Below are positions 35,178 to 43,836 of a DNA stretch of 64,000 nt, one piece after another. This stretch comes from UBA4782 sp034429195 (GTDB lineage: Bacteria; Chloroflexota; Anaerolineae; Anaerolineales; Anaerolineaceae). Where the stretch lies: assembly GCA_034429195.1 (NCBI GenBank), contig DAOUGQ010000019.1:62001-126000 (forward strand), in the 5' to 3' direction. The first letter of the stretch is position 1, and each line of letters begins with the position of its first letter. Below the pieces are notes generated by a model that saw only the letters and a list, made by a program, of their open reading frames with translations, did not search any database and was not told the DNA's origin. The position numbers and the translations under genes were made by a program.

Positions 35178-35193
35178 TGGCACACCTCTTGCA
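35178..35193 (+). promoter_or_regulatory. Sigma-54 type promoter upstream of the HD-GYP gene
   Basis: TGGCACACCTCTTGCA matches the -24/-12 consensus TGGCACG-N4-TTGCW at all but one position, with correct 16-base spacing. Transcription would start near 35204, 40 bases before the ATG. A weaker sigma-70 alternative shares the site: TTGCAC (35189-35194), 17 bp, CATAAA (35212-35217). No RpoN or enhancer-binding protein gene is in this window. Confidence 0.5.
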
Positions 35194-35243
35194 CATTAAT
35201 GACTAACAGAACATAAAAATCGCGTAAAGGACCATATCGCAGC

Positions 35244-36476
35244 ATGATAAAACAGCTCTATAAGCATAATGAACACACATCACCAGAGTTTTTTCGACAA
35301 AAGTGTCTTCTCGACGCATATAACATCATTGTTCATTCCTCATCACCGCTCCAGGCGATCAGCGACTTGATGATGTTGCTACAGGATAATATGCGTTTTG
35401 ATTCTTGGGGGCTGTTTTCTTTAAATAACCATGGGCATAATTTAGAGCTTAACAAGGCGGTCCATCTTAAGCGAAAAGGGAATATGTGGAATGAGTGGGT
35501 ACTTCCCGTAGATCACAGCATTTTAGGCTCAGTATATCAGTCTGGTCAACCAGAAATGGTCAATTATGCCCACGCAGACCCACGTTCTGTTAATCATGGA
35601 AAACCTCCTGAAATTGGTCACGTAATTGCGGTTCCCCTGAACATGTATACCCGCATTCGCGGGATGTTGGTTCTTCAGCGAAACAATAATTCTGCATTCA
35701 CTCTTGAAGATTTTGACCTTGCTCAAATATTTGCTGGATATATATCATTGGCGTATGACAATATAACAAGTAACATCTCAGTCACAATCCTTGACCGGTG
35801 TGGATTGTTGATCAATCGAGCCAGCTCTCTTGTGGATGCCTGGTTGAACCGGAGCATCGATTCTTTACACCATGCCTCTTATCAAAAGAAAATGGAAGAG
35901 ATCTACCTGCAGGCTGTGCTGGCTCTGGCAAGGGCAGTGGATGCTCGCGATCATTTCACAGGAGCCCACAGCCAGAGGCTGGCTACCTGGGCGGTTGCCA
36001 TGGCACAGGAGCTTCGTTGCACCGGTGAAGAAATTCAGGATATCCACTTTGCTTCCCTATTGCACGATGTGGGAAAGATAGCTATACCAGACGCAATATT
36101 GAACAAGCAGGGTGAACTGACAGAGCAGGAATGGGCGGTGATGAAGAGTCATCCCAGCGTAGGTGCAGAAATTATCACTCCCATCAGTAAAATGCAGCGC
36201 ATTCTTCCCGCCATCCAGCATCACCATGAAAGATATGATGGATGTGGATATCCGGATGGAATTGCCGGCGACGAAATACCATTGGGCGCGCGTATATTGA
36301 AAGTTGTTGATGTCTATGGTGCTGTCACGGAAGACCGCCCTTACCGCAATGCCCGCAGTCATGATAAAGCGATAGAAATCTTAAAAAACGGCGCAAAAAC
36401 CGAGTTTGATCCGTTGATGGTAGCCATTTTTTTGCAATTGCTCGCGCGAAAGGCTATTCATACTGCCTATGATTAA
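35244..36476 (+). CDS. GAF-HD-GYP c-di-GMP phosphodiesterase
   Basis: A 410-residue cytosolic signalling protein. A GAF sensor domain (about 35-175: ISDLMMLLQDNMRFDSWGLF ... PLNMYTRIRGMLVLQRN) is followed by an HD-GYP domain from about 225. Metal-site residues include H274-D275 in LLHDVGKIAIPD, IQHHHERYDG, and the signature GYP at 335-337 in DGCGYPDG, with VVDVYGAVTEDRPYR at the end. HD-GYP enzymes hydrolyse c-di-GMP to GMP; with the GGDEF protein at 13.4 kb both arms of the pathway are present. A sigma-54-like element lies upstream. The GAF ligand is unknown. Confidence 0.93.
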   Translation: MIKQLYKHNEHTSPEFFRQKCLLDAYNIIVHSSSPLQAISDLMMLLQDNMRFDSWGLFSLNNHGHNLELNKAVHLKRKGNMWNEWVLPVDHSILGSVYQSGQPEMVNYAHADPRSVNHGKPPEIGHVIAVPLNMYTRIRGMLVLQRNNNSAFTLEDFDLAQIFAGYISLAYDNITSNISVTILDRCGLLINRASSLVDAWLNRSIDSLHHASYQKKMEEIYLQAVLALARAVDARDHFTGAHSQRLATWAVAMAQELRCTGEEIQDIHFASLLHDVGKIAIPDAILNKQGELTEQEWAVMKSHPSVGAEIITPISKMQRILPAIQHHHERYDGCGYPDGIAGDEIPLGARILKVVDVYGAVTEDRPYRNARSHDKAIEILKNGAKTEFDPLMVAIFLQLLARKAIHTAYD

Positions 36477-36535
36477 TTCATTCCAACTGTACTGATTGAC
36501 TGTTCTTTTCACCTGAGGGATTGTAAATTTCAGGT

Positions 36536-37651
36536 CTAGGGCATCCCTGCCAATTCAATGGCACTGATGATTGCCAAACGAGTCAGTTCATAACCAGTTG
36601 TCGGATCAATGTTTTCAAAAATATCTTGCGTGGTGTGCATATTGGGATTGAATTCCGCAGGTTCGCAAGTAGAATCCTTGCCATCTTCCAGATTCGCGCT
36701 CAACATCACTGCACCAACACCACTCTCCCAAAATGGTGCATGATCAGATGCATTGATTGCATCATCTGTAAAATACTCCATTTGTAAATTCAGATCATAA
36801 TCCTTAATCACTTGCATCATCAATTGCCCAATGGCTTCTGATTCACTTAAAGTACCAACATACAAGTCAGCACATTGATCATCATTAGGATCGTAAGAGA
36901 TCACATCCAGGTTAATAACCGCAACAACGTTGCTGAGGTCATGATCTTCAACATACGCCGTGCTGCCCAGCAGTCCCTGTTCTTCTCCCGAGAAGAAGAT
37001 GAGCTTGATCGTTCGTTCAAAAGGATGTTGGCTAAGGACTTTCAGAGCTTCCATAAGCGCTGCGACACCAGAGGCGTTATCGTCTGCGCCTGGTGCAGAA
37101 TCGCCAACTTCTATATCAAATGTAGCAGAGTCTGCATGTGCGGTTAAGAGAATCTCTTCATCCGGTTTTGTCGTGCCAGGGATAGTAACAATCAGGTTAT
37201 ACCATTCCTGTTCATGATTTTCATATTCAAAGAGATAAGGGTCTATCTCGATCCAATCTTCTGGCACGATTTCTTCAATTCTAATTTTCAGGTAATCCAT
37301 TGCATTGACATCTGTTTCATTCAAGAACATTTCGACAGAATATCGGGAATCGATGGTGAAAGTATTCCCTAAAACGGTTACCGGCTCTTCTCCTGATAGT
37401 TCTTTAACCGTCTCAATCCAACCATCAATGGAAGAGAAAGTGAGTAGCGATTCCACTTCGCTGATATGTTTAGCAGGAATTTCAAGGGTGGGTTGTGGTG
37501 GTCCAGGTTCTGTTGTAGATGTGGAGGTGGGTAATATCGAGGTATGGGTGGGTACTGGCGTTGCGGTTGTAAAAAGGGTTTGCAACGCAGGCAGATGACA
37601 GCAACATGCAGCCATGAGAACGATAGTGCAAAAACAAAGTATACGTGACAT
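36536..37651 (-). CDS. M28-family metallopeptidase lipoprotein
   Basis: A 371-residue surface-anchored aminopeptidase. Signal peptide with lipobox MAAC (C16, followed by two further Cys) and a Thr/Pro-rich stalk to about residue 60. The two-zinc M28 site is complete: LLTAHADS (His, Asp-type), PGADDNASGVAAL (bridging Asp), FFSGEEQGLLGS (catalytic Glu and ligand Glu), NLDVISYDP (Asp) and ASDHAPFWESG (His). It probably digests external peptides for uptake. It is convergent with the HD-GYP gene, 59 bp apart; a short ACCTGA/TCAGGT dyad lies between them but has no T tract. Confidence 0.92.
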   Translation of the reverse strand: MSRILCFCTIVLMAACCCHLPALQTLFTTATPVPTHTSILPTSTSTTEPGPPQPTLEIPAKHISEVESLLTFSSIDGWIETVKELSGEEPVTVLGNTFTIDSRYSVEMFLNETDVNAMDYLKIRIEEIVPEDWIEIDPYLFEYENHEQEWYNLIVTIPGTTKPDEEILLTAHADSATFDIEVGDSAPGADDNASGVAALMEALKVLSQHPFERTIKLIFFSGEEQGLLGSTAYVEDHDLSNVVAVINLDVISYDPNDDQCADLYVGTLSESEAIGQLMMQVIKDYDLNLQMEYFTDDAINASDHAPFWESGVGAVMLSANLEDGKDSTCEPAEFNPNMHTTQDIFENIDPTTGYELTRLAIISAIELAGMP

Positions 37652-37766
37652 GAAACCCTCGATATTATGAACGTATTATTACAAGACGCTTCTGCAATAA
37701 AACTGATTTGTTGCCTTTTATGGTTTAATTATATTAGTATTGTGCCAGTTGTAATGAAAGATTCCT

Positions 37767-38363
37767 GTGATCAAATACAGCAGAAAAGGAACCTTTGGAG
37801 TGGGAAGCGATCAGAATCCACCTGTAAAAAAAAGTTCTCCAGGGACCAATCTGATTTGGGTGATCATATTTATTATTGCGATCTTTACAGGAGCTCTCTT
37901 TATCTTTGGTTGGGGTGAATTAAAGAACGATGCCAATCCATCATTGGTGGGAAAACCCGCTCCACAATTCAGTTTTACTTCCTCTGAAGGTAAACTATGG
38001 AATAATAATGCCCTTTTGGGTAAAGTAACTGTTATAAATTTTTGGGCAAGCTGGTGCAATCCCTGCCAGCAAGAAGCGGAAATTCTGCAGCAAGCCTGGG
38101 TAGATTTACAGGAAGAGGACAGGGTGATCATAATCGGGATCAGTTATGAAGATACTCCAGTAAATGCACTGGCATATCTGGCAGAATATGGTATCACCTA
38201 TCCAAACAGAGTGGAGAATGGAAATGAACTGGAGAAAGCATTTGGGGTTACCGGTGTACCATCTACTTTCTTGATCAGTAAGGATGGCATTATTGTAGAT
38301 TTTAAGCTGGGTTCTTTCGTGGATGAAACCGAGTTCCTTGAATGGGTAGAAAAAGCATTTTAA
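37767..38363 (+). CDS. Membrane-anchored thioredoxin-like protein (TlpA/ResA type)
   Basis: A 198-residue thiol-disulfide oxidoreductase. An N-terminal signal anchor (WVIIFIIAIFTGALFIFGW, about 32-50) places the thioredoxin fold outside the membrane. The active site is WCNPC with C97 and C100 in NFWASWCNPCQQEAE; VTGVPSTFLISKDG has the cis-Pro. The GKPAPQFSF opening and central insert fit the ResA/TlpA group, which reduces apocytochrome or other extracytoplasmic disulfides. The start is GTG at 37767; no better start is seen. It lies 39 bp upstream of the acyl-CoA synthetase gene, which may be in the same transcript. Confidence 0.88.
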   Translation: MIKYSRKGTFGVGSDQNPPVKKSSPGTNLIWVIIFIIAIFTGALFIFGWGELKNDANPSLVGKPAPQFSFTSSEGKLWNNNALLGKVTVINFWASWCNPCQQEAEILQQAWVDLQEEDRVIIIGISYEDTPVNALAYLAEYGITYPNRVENGNELEKAFGVTGVPSTFLISKDGIIVDFKLGSFVDETEFLEWVEKAF

Positions 38364-38402
38364 AAGAGTGGAGTTGGATTTTAATTCAAAGGAGAGTGTG
38401 TA

Positions 38403-40508
38403 ATGACAATTGACCCAACGTTGATGCCTTTTTTCAAACCCCGGGGTGTCGTCTTGATCGGCGCTTCACGCGAGCCCGCTAAACTGGGATATGGTCTGGC
38501 ACGCAACCTGGTTCGCAGCGGATATACGGGCGCTATCCATTTTGTCAATCCAAAAGGCGGCGAACTTTTTCAACGACCAATCTATACCAATGTGACTGAA
38601 GTTCCTGATCCGGCAGATCTGTGTGTCATCCTCACACCAGCCAATACAGTACCCGCCGCACTCGAAGAAACAGGCAAGCGCGGCATCCGTGCCACCATCA
38701 TCGTTTCTGGTGGATTCAGGGAGACAGGTGCAGAAGGTGCTGCCCTGGAAGCAGAATGTCTACATATCGCAAAAAAATATTCTATGCGTCTGATCGGACC
38801 AAACTGCGTCGGGATCCTGGATACCCACCTGCCGCTGGATACTACTTTTCTACAACCTCCAGGGCCTCAGTCGGGTGAAATTGCTTTCATTTCGCATTCG
38901 GGCGCAATTTGTGCTGTGATCGTTGATTGGATTTCCGGTCAGGGGATCGGCTTATCTCGCCTGATCAGCCTGGGAAATCAAGTTGACGTTAATGAAACCG
39001 ATATGCTCACTATGGTGGGAGAAGATGAAAAAACTCACGTCCTTACTTTTTATATGGAGGGGGTAAGTAACGGAAGGCGTTTTATAGAGGAAGCACAAAA
39101 AGTAACTGGTAGAAAACCAATCGTGGCTTTGAAAGTTGGGCGGTTTGAAAGTGGCAGAAAAGCAGCCGCATCTCATACCGGTGCACTGGCTGGTGCAGAA
39201 ACCGCATTCGAGGCAGCCTTCCGCAAAGCCGGGGTTCTACGTGCACACACAACCGAACAGTTGATCCGCTGGGCAAAATCGCTCGCCTGGTGTCCACTCC
39301 CTCAAGGACCACGTGTTGCGGTACTTACTAACGCTGGCGGACCTGGTGTGACGGCTGCAGATGCCGTAGAAGAAGAGGGACTGCAGCTTGCAACGTTAAG
39401 TGAGCAAACCCAGGCTGCATTATCAAAGATCCTTCCATCTGCTGCCAGCGTTCACAATCCGGTAGATATGCTGGCTTCAGCCAGCCCGGAGGTGTATGCT
39501 GGTTGCCTGCAGATATTGCTGGCAGATCCGGGAGTAGATAGTGTGATGGTGATCTGCCCACCGCCACCCGCTTTTTCAGCAGGCGGAGTGGCAAAACAAC
39601 TCATCCCCATCATACAATCGAGCACCAAACCGGTGATCATTGCATTGATGGGTGACCGGCTGATCCAGGAGGGTGTGCTGTTTTTACGTGCTGCTGAAGT
39701 AGTAGAAGTACGCTTTGCAGAAGAAGCGGCTTCCTGCCTGGGGGTTTTATGGAAACGTGCGCAGTATCTGCAGCAGCCAGTGGAATCGAGGGAAGCAGTT
39801 CAATTCCCCGATTCTTTACGCAAATGGGTTCAAACCCTTCCAGATGGCTGGATGGATGCAGCCACAGCTACAGAATTATTCTCGAAAGCAGGTATCCGCA
39901 TGCAACAAATCCGAAATGCTGCTACCGCTGATGAGGCGGTTCGTGAAGCTGAACAAATGGGGTATCCCGTTGTGATGAAGATCGACTCACCGGATATTCT
40001 ACACAAATCAGATGTGGGTGGCGTGCTCCTCGGGTTGGAAAATGCCAATCAGGTGCGAATGGGATTTGATACCGTGATGCAGCGCGCCAGAACTGCCCGT
40101 CCCCATGCGAAACTGCTGGGCGTCCAGGTGCAACAGATGGTACCTCCAGGCCAGGAAGTGATCGTGGGGATGTTGCGCGATCCGCAGTTTGGACCGATGA
40201 TGATGTTCGGGCTGGGAGGTACGGAAGTTGAGGGGTTGAAGGATGTTGCTTTCGAGCTGGCACCACTTACGCATATCGAAGCTGGACGAATGCTGGACTC
40301 GACTTGGGCTGGGAAGAAATTAGCTGGTTTCCGCAACATTCCAGCTGCTGATCGTGCAGCCGTGGAAGAAACTCTCATCAGGCTTTCGTACCTTGTAGAA
40401 GAGATCCCTGAACTGGCAGAGTTGGAGATTAATCCGTTGCGGGTGCTGCCACCAGGGTCAGGTGCGGTGGCGATTGATGTGCGGGTGAGAAAGCAGATGG
40501 TAACATAA
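38403..40508 (+). CDS. Acyl-CoA synthetase (NDP-forming), fused alpha-beta
   Basis: A 701-residue ADP-forming acetate/acyl-CoA ligase that makes ATP from acyl-CoA plus ADP and phosphate, a common energy-yielding step in anaerobes. Order: CoA-binding domain (KPRGVVLIGASREPAKLGYG), ligase domain (IAFISHSGAICAVIVDW), phospho-His domain (AASHTGALAGAETAF) and C-terminal ATP-grasp (FSKAGIRMQQI, YPVVMKIDSPDILHKSDVGG, ELEINPLRVLP). All catalytic regions are present. ATG 38403 follows GGAG. It could work with the aldehyde oxidoreductase of 3.3 kb in fermentative acid metabolism. The 73-bp inverted-end repeat lies just downstream. Confidence 0.93.
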   Translation: MTIDPTLMPFFKPRGVVLIGASREPAKLGYGLARNLVRSGYTGAIHFVNPKGGELFQRPIYTNVTEVPDPADLCVILTPANTVPAALEETGKRGIRATIIVSGGFRETGAEGAALEAECLHIAKKYSMRLIGPNCVGILDTHLPLDTTFLQPPGPQSGEIAFISHSGAICAVIVDWISGQGIGLSRLISLGNQVDVNETDMLTMVGEDEKTHVLTFYMEGVSNGRRFIEEAQKVTGRKPIVALKVGRFESGRKAAASHTGALAGAETAFEAAFRKAGVLRAHTTEQLIRWAKSLAWCPLPQGPRVAVLTNAGGPGVTAADAVEEEGLQLATLSEQTQAALSKILPSAASVHNPVDMLASASPEVYAGCLQILLADPGVDSVMVICPPPPAFSAGGVAKQLIPIIQSSTKPVIIALMGDRLIQEGVLFLRAAEVVEVRFAEEAASCLGVLWKRAQYLQQPVESREAVQFPDSLRKWVQTLPDGWMDAATATELFSKAGIRMQQIRNAATADEAVREAEQMGYPVVMKIDSPDILHKSDVGGVLLGLENANQVRMGFDTVMQRARTARPHAKLLGVQVQQMVPPGQEVIVGMLRDPQFGPMMMFGLGGTEVEGLKDVAFELAPLTHIEAGRMLDSTWAGKKLAGFRNIPAADRAAVEETLIRLSYLVEEIPELAELEINPLRVLPPGSGAVAIDVRVRKQMVT

Positions 40509-40556
40509 CGGAAAAACCACAAAAAACACGAAAGGTACAAAAAATCCTTTCAAACT

Positions 40557-40629
40557 GTCATTGCAAACCCCGCTTTTTGGGGTGAAGCAATCTTTTTCCC
40601 GAGACTGCTTCGGTTTGCTCGCAGTGACA
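40557..40629. repeat. 73-bp dispersed repeat with inverted ends, copy A
   Basis: Begins TGTCATTGC and ends GCAGTGACA, which are inverted copies with one mismatch. The interior contains CCCGCTTTTTGGGGTGAAG and GAGACTGCTTCG. Copy B at 46893-46965 has the same length and matches at most positions. The next 60 bp (from 40637, TGTCATTGCGAAATC..GAAGCAG) looks like a second, partial unit in tandem. It is too short to code. It resembles a miniature inverted-repeat or REP-like element; no transposase is nearby. Confidence 0.75.
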
Positions 40630-40780
40630 ACGAACTGTCATTGCGAAATCTGCGGTCTGTGCAGATTGAAGCAGTTTTCGCCACAAGACTTCCAAACCTC
40701 TACAAACTGCTGTTGGTGCGTTGCGAACGCACCCTACAGTTCGTGCCCTTTGTGGTGAGAATTTGTCTTTAGTTTCATGC

Positions 40781-41113
40781 TCAATGTTCGTTAAGCATCG
40801 CTGCCAGGTCAGGTTTCCCTTCGATCACCTGTTGCCACAGAGCAGCCACCAGCCATTCCACCGGCACTGCCGGTAAAGGCTTCTCACGCAGCAGCTTCGC
40901 TGCCGCCAGATACGCATTCTCCTGGATGGGTGCAGGAACAACTTTTTCTGCTGCCAGATGCTGTGTGCACACATTCTCAACCAACTGCTTTTCTGCTTCA
41001 CTTAACCCACGGCTAAAATCGCACCTGCCCGCACTCGAAGTGCCTACCGCGGGCAACCCCACTGCGAGCAGTTCTTTTAATAACATTTCAGGGTCGTACA
41101 CTTTTTCACTCAT
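40781..41113 (-). CDS. Phage cassette protein of unknown function
   Basis: A 110-residue helical, soluble protein (EVYD-like start MSEKVYDPEMLLKELLAVG; ENAYLAAAKLLREKPLPAVP; WLVAALWQQVIEGKPDLAAM). It is the last gene of the phage operon, 9 bp after the appendage-like gene, with GGAGGG before ATG. There are no recognised motifs. Position at the end of a structural operon is compatible with a chaperone or tail-fibre assembly role (inference). The 73-bp repeat lies beyond its stop. Confidence 0.65.
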   Translation of the reverse strand: MSEKVYDPEMLLKELLAVGLPAVGTSSAGRCDFSRGLSEAEKQLVENVCTQHLAAEKVVPAPIQENAYLAAAKLLREKPLPAVPVEWLVAALWQQVIEGKPDLAAMLNEH

Positions 41114-41122
41114 TTTCCCTCC

Positions 41123-42436
41123 TTACGCCATCACAAAACCGCAGGCTCCTGCCTGATCCGTGCCAGTGCCGTTGTTCCCAAAGAAAGTTGTCGTTACGCT
41201 ATTTCCGCCTATTTCGAGCAATTGAATATAGTGATACCCAGCCTGCCCAGGCAATCCGCAGTATACCGCCGTGATTCCATCCCCGGATGTTGAGCTGCCC
41301 GCATTTTTAATCACCATTGGGTCATCTTCACTGGTGCTGTCCACGCCTAATCCGATACTGAAAAATGCACTGGAGCTTACCCGACCAAATGCACAAAAAG
41401 TGACCTGCAGGCTGTCTTCCAGCAAACCCAGCACTACTTCCAACCGGTTAGCGATGTTGTTATTGAAAGGGCGTGGAGTGCGTGAGGTATATGTCCATGA
41501 AGTGGTAGATTCGATCACTCGCAGTTTGCGTACACAACGGTTGGATGCATTCCACACAAATCGCTTGAGCTGGCTGTCTTCGCTTTGCCCACTGGCACTT
41601 GTGCGAATAGTACCCAGATAGCGACACTCCGGCGCACCAGATTTGACAGCTACACCGTCCTGCCATGACAATGCTATCGCACGGGTGATATCAGCCGTCC
41701 AGGCTTCAGCTTGCATAGTCAGAATGCCGTTCTGGTCAGATAGGAAAATATCATAGTTCTTGCCCCCTGCCATACCTGCCAGATTAAGTTCAAGTTCTGC
41801 AAACGTGCGCAAGCGCCACCCCAATGGGCTGTATAGTGCGATTTGATTACCACGGAAAGGTGTGAAATACAGGGTACCTGCAGCGCTCACATCATTCACG
41901 GTTACAGGATTTCCACTGACAAGGGTCAATCTTCCCTGGCATAGTTGTGGTTCGGTATAAGAGAGAAGGCTGCGAAGTGTATCACCAGTTTCTGTGTGAA
42001 TGCTGTTCTGGTCAATTGCAGTACCATTCCAGTAGAATGAGCCAATGCGGCGCATGGTGGTGCTTTCACCCGGGCTGGTGTTGATATCCAGGGTGAAGCT
42101 GGTCGACCCAACAGATTTCACTGCAAAGACATACCAGATGGCAGACGGTCCCGAAGGCGCTGCCCCTCCAGGCAGATCAACATTGGCAGTAGCCTGCAGC
42201 ATCATCCCACCCACGATCAAGCTGACCGGTTCTGCCGCGCTAGCGGGCACGCGCAAACGGTTAACTGCCAGATATTCCAGTCTCAGGCCCTGTTCAAAAC
42301 GTTGTAATAGCGTACCCAACGCAACACTATCACTGGCACTCTGGCCAAGATAGATTGCATCAGAGCGAAGAAGATTGTAATGGCTGCTGGCAGTTGGCTG
42401 CCCAGCAGAAACCGTCGAAGAAGATGGATATGTCAT
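41123..42436 (-). CDS. Probable virion appendage or structural protein
   Basis: A 437-residue Ser/Thr/Gly-rich, strand-rich protein. Its opening MTYPSSSTVSAGQPTASSHY followed by NLLRSDAIYLGQS resembles the N-terminal repeat seen in many phage structural proteins. The rest alternates beta strands and Gly/Asn turns and ends in IQLLEIGGNSVTTTFFGNNG, as in trimeric fibre or spike heads. There is no signal peptide, enzyme motif or collagen-like repeat. It is the largest gene after the connectors and the only candidate for an outward-facing protein in the cassette. The assignment rests on composition and position. Confidence 0.6.
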   Translation of the reverse strand: MTYPSSSTVSAGQPTASSHYNLLRSDAIYLGQSASDSVALGTLLQRFEQGLRLEYLAVNRLRVPASAAEPVSLIVGGMMLQATANVDLPGGAAPSGPSAIWYVFAVKSVGSTSFTLDINTSPGESTTMRRIGSFYWNGTAIDQNSIHTETGDTLRSLLSYTEPQLCQGRLTLVSGNPVTVNDVSAAGTLYFTPFRGNQIALYSPLGWRLRTFAELELNLAGMAGGKNYDIFLSDQNGILTMQAEAWTADITRAIALSWQDGVAVKSGAPECRYLGTIRTSASGQSEDSQLKRFVWNASNRCVRKLRVIESTTSWTYTSRTPRPFNNNIANRLEVVLGLLEDSLQVTFCAFGRVSSSAFFSIGLGVDSTSEDDPMVIKNAGSSTSGDGITAVYCGLPGQAGYHYIQLLEIGGNSVTTTFFGNNGTGTDQAGACGFVMA

Positions 42437-42457
42437 GGTTTTCCTTTCGTTTGCGTC

Positions 42458-42937
42458 TTAGCGCCAGTACGAAGTTTCCCAGGTCAGGGTACCATCCCAA
42501 ACAGAAAGCGTGAGCACGGCAGGATTAACGGGTGGATAATACACCCCTGCATTGGTCAGGCAGGCTTTGATCACAGACTGACCGGGAGTATGGTATTCAT
42601 GCGCAGTGAAACCAACTGCTCCCAGGTCAACAAAGGTACCTATGGCAGTTTCAAGAGTGATACCTTCTGTTTCCTGCAGGTATTCCATCAGCAGAGCATA
42701 TTGTTGAGCACGGTTGGAACTGGTAAATCCTCCTCCGGGAGTCAAAAGAGAATCTGCCAGCAGTACATCGAAATAAATCCAGATGGTAACGCCATGCCCA
42801 CTTACAAACCGACGGGTGATCATGATCCCTTCCGGTCGCAATTTTGATGCGCTATCTAATACCAAACCACAGGGTGCACCACCATTTACATGCGGATGGG
42901 TGAGAACAATGTGGCAATCCTGTCCGATGGTTGGCAT
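42458..42937 (-). CDS. Phage cassette structural protein, 159 residues
   Basis: A beta-rich protein beginning MPTIGQDCHIVLTHPHVNGG, with a central helix (NRAQQYALLMEYLQETEGI) and strands at the end (LTLSVWDGTLTWETSYW). It lies after the connector-like gene and before the appendage-like gene. That position is often held by head-tail joining or minor tail proteins. Its ATG is coupled to the end of the 36-residue frame (TGA GTT ATG), whose codons include its ribosome site. No specific family is recognised. Confidence 0.6.
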   Translation of the reverse strand: MPTIGQDCHIVLTHPHVNGGAPCGLVLDSASKLRPEGIMITRRFVSGHGVTIWIYFDVLLADSLLTPGGGFTSSNRAQQYALLMEYLQETEGITLETAIGTFVDLGAVGFTAHEYHTPGQSVIKACLTNAGVYYPPVNPAVLTLSVWDGTLTWETSYWR

Positions 42938-42940
42938 AAC

Positions 42941-43051
42941 TCATTCCTCACCCGTAAGTGCTTCTACTTCCCAACCCTTCTTACCCCACTCTGGGCTGAT
43001 GGATTGGCTATAACGCAGGGCATCAAGCTGTTGTTGGCTTTGTTGCAGCAT
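42941..43051 (-). CDS. Small frame (36 residues) in the phage cassette
   Basis: MLQQSQQQLDALRYSQSISP and EWGKKGWEVEALTGEE then TGA: a charged, Gln-rich helix. It lies in the same frame as the 168-residue protein, right after that gene's TAG, and the codons between also read sensibly (RIQNSAEK). Either it is a tiny separate gene coupled to the next one, or it is the tail of the upstream protein made by rare read-through, or it was cut off by a stop mutation. The ribosome site before ATG 43051 is weak. Confidence 0.4.
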   Translation of the reverse strand: MLQQSQQQLDALRYSQSISPEWGKKGWEVEALTGEE

Positions 43052-43075
43052 CTTTTCTGCAGAGTTTTGGATACG

Positions 43076-43582
43076 CTAAGCTTCGTTACTTTTTTGTCCG
43101 TAGGCTTCTCGCAATAATTCCGCCCTTATTTGCATGGCACAGGCTGCAGCAAGTCGGTTAAAAAGGCTGTAATGAACAGATGGAATGGTTGAAAGAGTCG
43201 CACCTCCCAACCCCGCAAGATTATGACTGGCAGTGTAGATCACACGCAAGGTGCCAGTTACCGGTAGAGGAAAACGCACAAAAGGTAGACCATTCACCCA
43301 GCTCCAGGTGAATGCAATGGAAGATACATGTAATCCATATGACCCATTTGTCTGGATTCCTACATTAATGACCGATATAAGATTTTGTGCCTCATCAAGC
43401 ATAACTTCATCTGTTTCCATGATGATCGTTTCTGTCAGGATCTTTAATTGAGGCAATGCATTACTGTACAGCCGCAAAGCCTGCAGCCCCGCCTGCGACA
43501 GCAGGTTTGCACTGTACCTGCTTCCGGAGGAGTCTCCAACCAGTTCCAGGATCTGAACAAGAAGAGATTCCCAATCGCTCAT
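43076..43582 (-). CDS. Possible head-tail connector protein
   Basis: A 168-residue protein with helices at both ends (MSDWESLLVQILELVGDSSG; YSLFNRLAAACAMQIRAELLREAYG) around a beta-rich middle (LQALRYS-like LRLYSNALPQLKILTETIIM; VTGTLRVIYTASHNLAGLGG). Size, helical ends and location downstream of the capsid gene fit adaptor/connector proteins of tailed phages, but no exact family is recognised. It overlaps the previous gene by 4 bp. The TAG stop is followed in frame by further coding-like sequence. Confidence 0.55.
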   Translation of the reverse strand: MSDWESLLVQILELVGDSSGSRYSANLLSQAGLQALRLYSNALPQLKILTETIIMETDEVMLDEAQNLISVINVGIQTNGSYGLHVSSIAFTWSWVNGLPFVRFPLPVTGTLRVIYTASHNLAGLGGATLSTIPSVHYSLFNRLAAACAMQIRAELLREAYGQKSNEA

Positions 43583-43836
43583 GATGCCACCCTCAGGCTG
43601 GTTTTACTGCGGGACCGTGGTTTTGGGTCCTCTATCAATTTACGCTTTGCTTTTTCCAATGGAAGGGGAAAAATCAGTTTATGCCCTACGCAATCAATCA
43701 GTATCAAGTGATCTGAATATTCACTCACCACGATCGGCACCCCTGGCTCTCCATCAGGATGAGCTATCAGCAACTCCTGCCAGGTTTCATAATCAGGGTG
43801 TGCTACCATGCTCTTTGGATTCACAATGATTGCCAT
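43579..43836 (-). CDS. Small phage cassette protein, 85 residues
   Basis: MAIIVNPKSMVAHPDYETWQ, then EYSDHLILIDCVGHKLIFPL and a basic C-terminus (PRSRSKTSLRV). It is probably a small beta protein. It overlaps the lysin gene upstream (43821) by 16 bp and the connector-like gene downstream by 4 bp, a typical phage packing of genes. The function is unknown. Confidence 0.55.
   Translation of the reverse strand: MAIIVNPKSMVAHPDYETWQELLIAHPDGEPGVPIVVSEYSDHLILIDCVGHKLIFPLPLEKAKRKLIEDPKPRSRSKTSLRVAS

Noticed and set aside
40557..40780. CRISPR array or tRNA attachment site at the cassette edge
   Set aside because: The repeats are not regularly spaced direct repeats, and no cloverleaf or CCA-like end is present; they fit a miniature inverted-repeat element.
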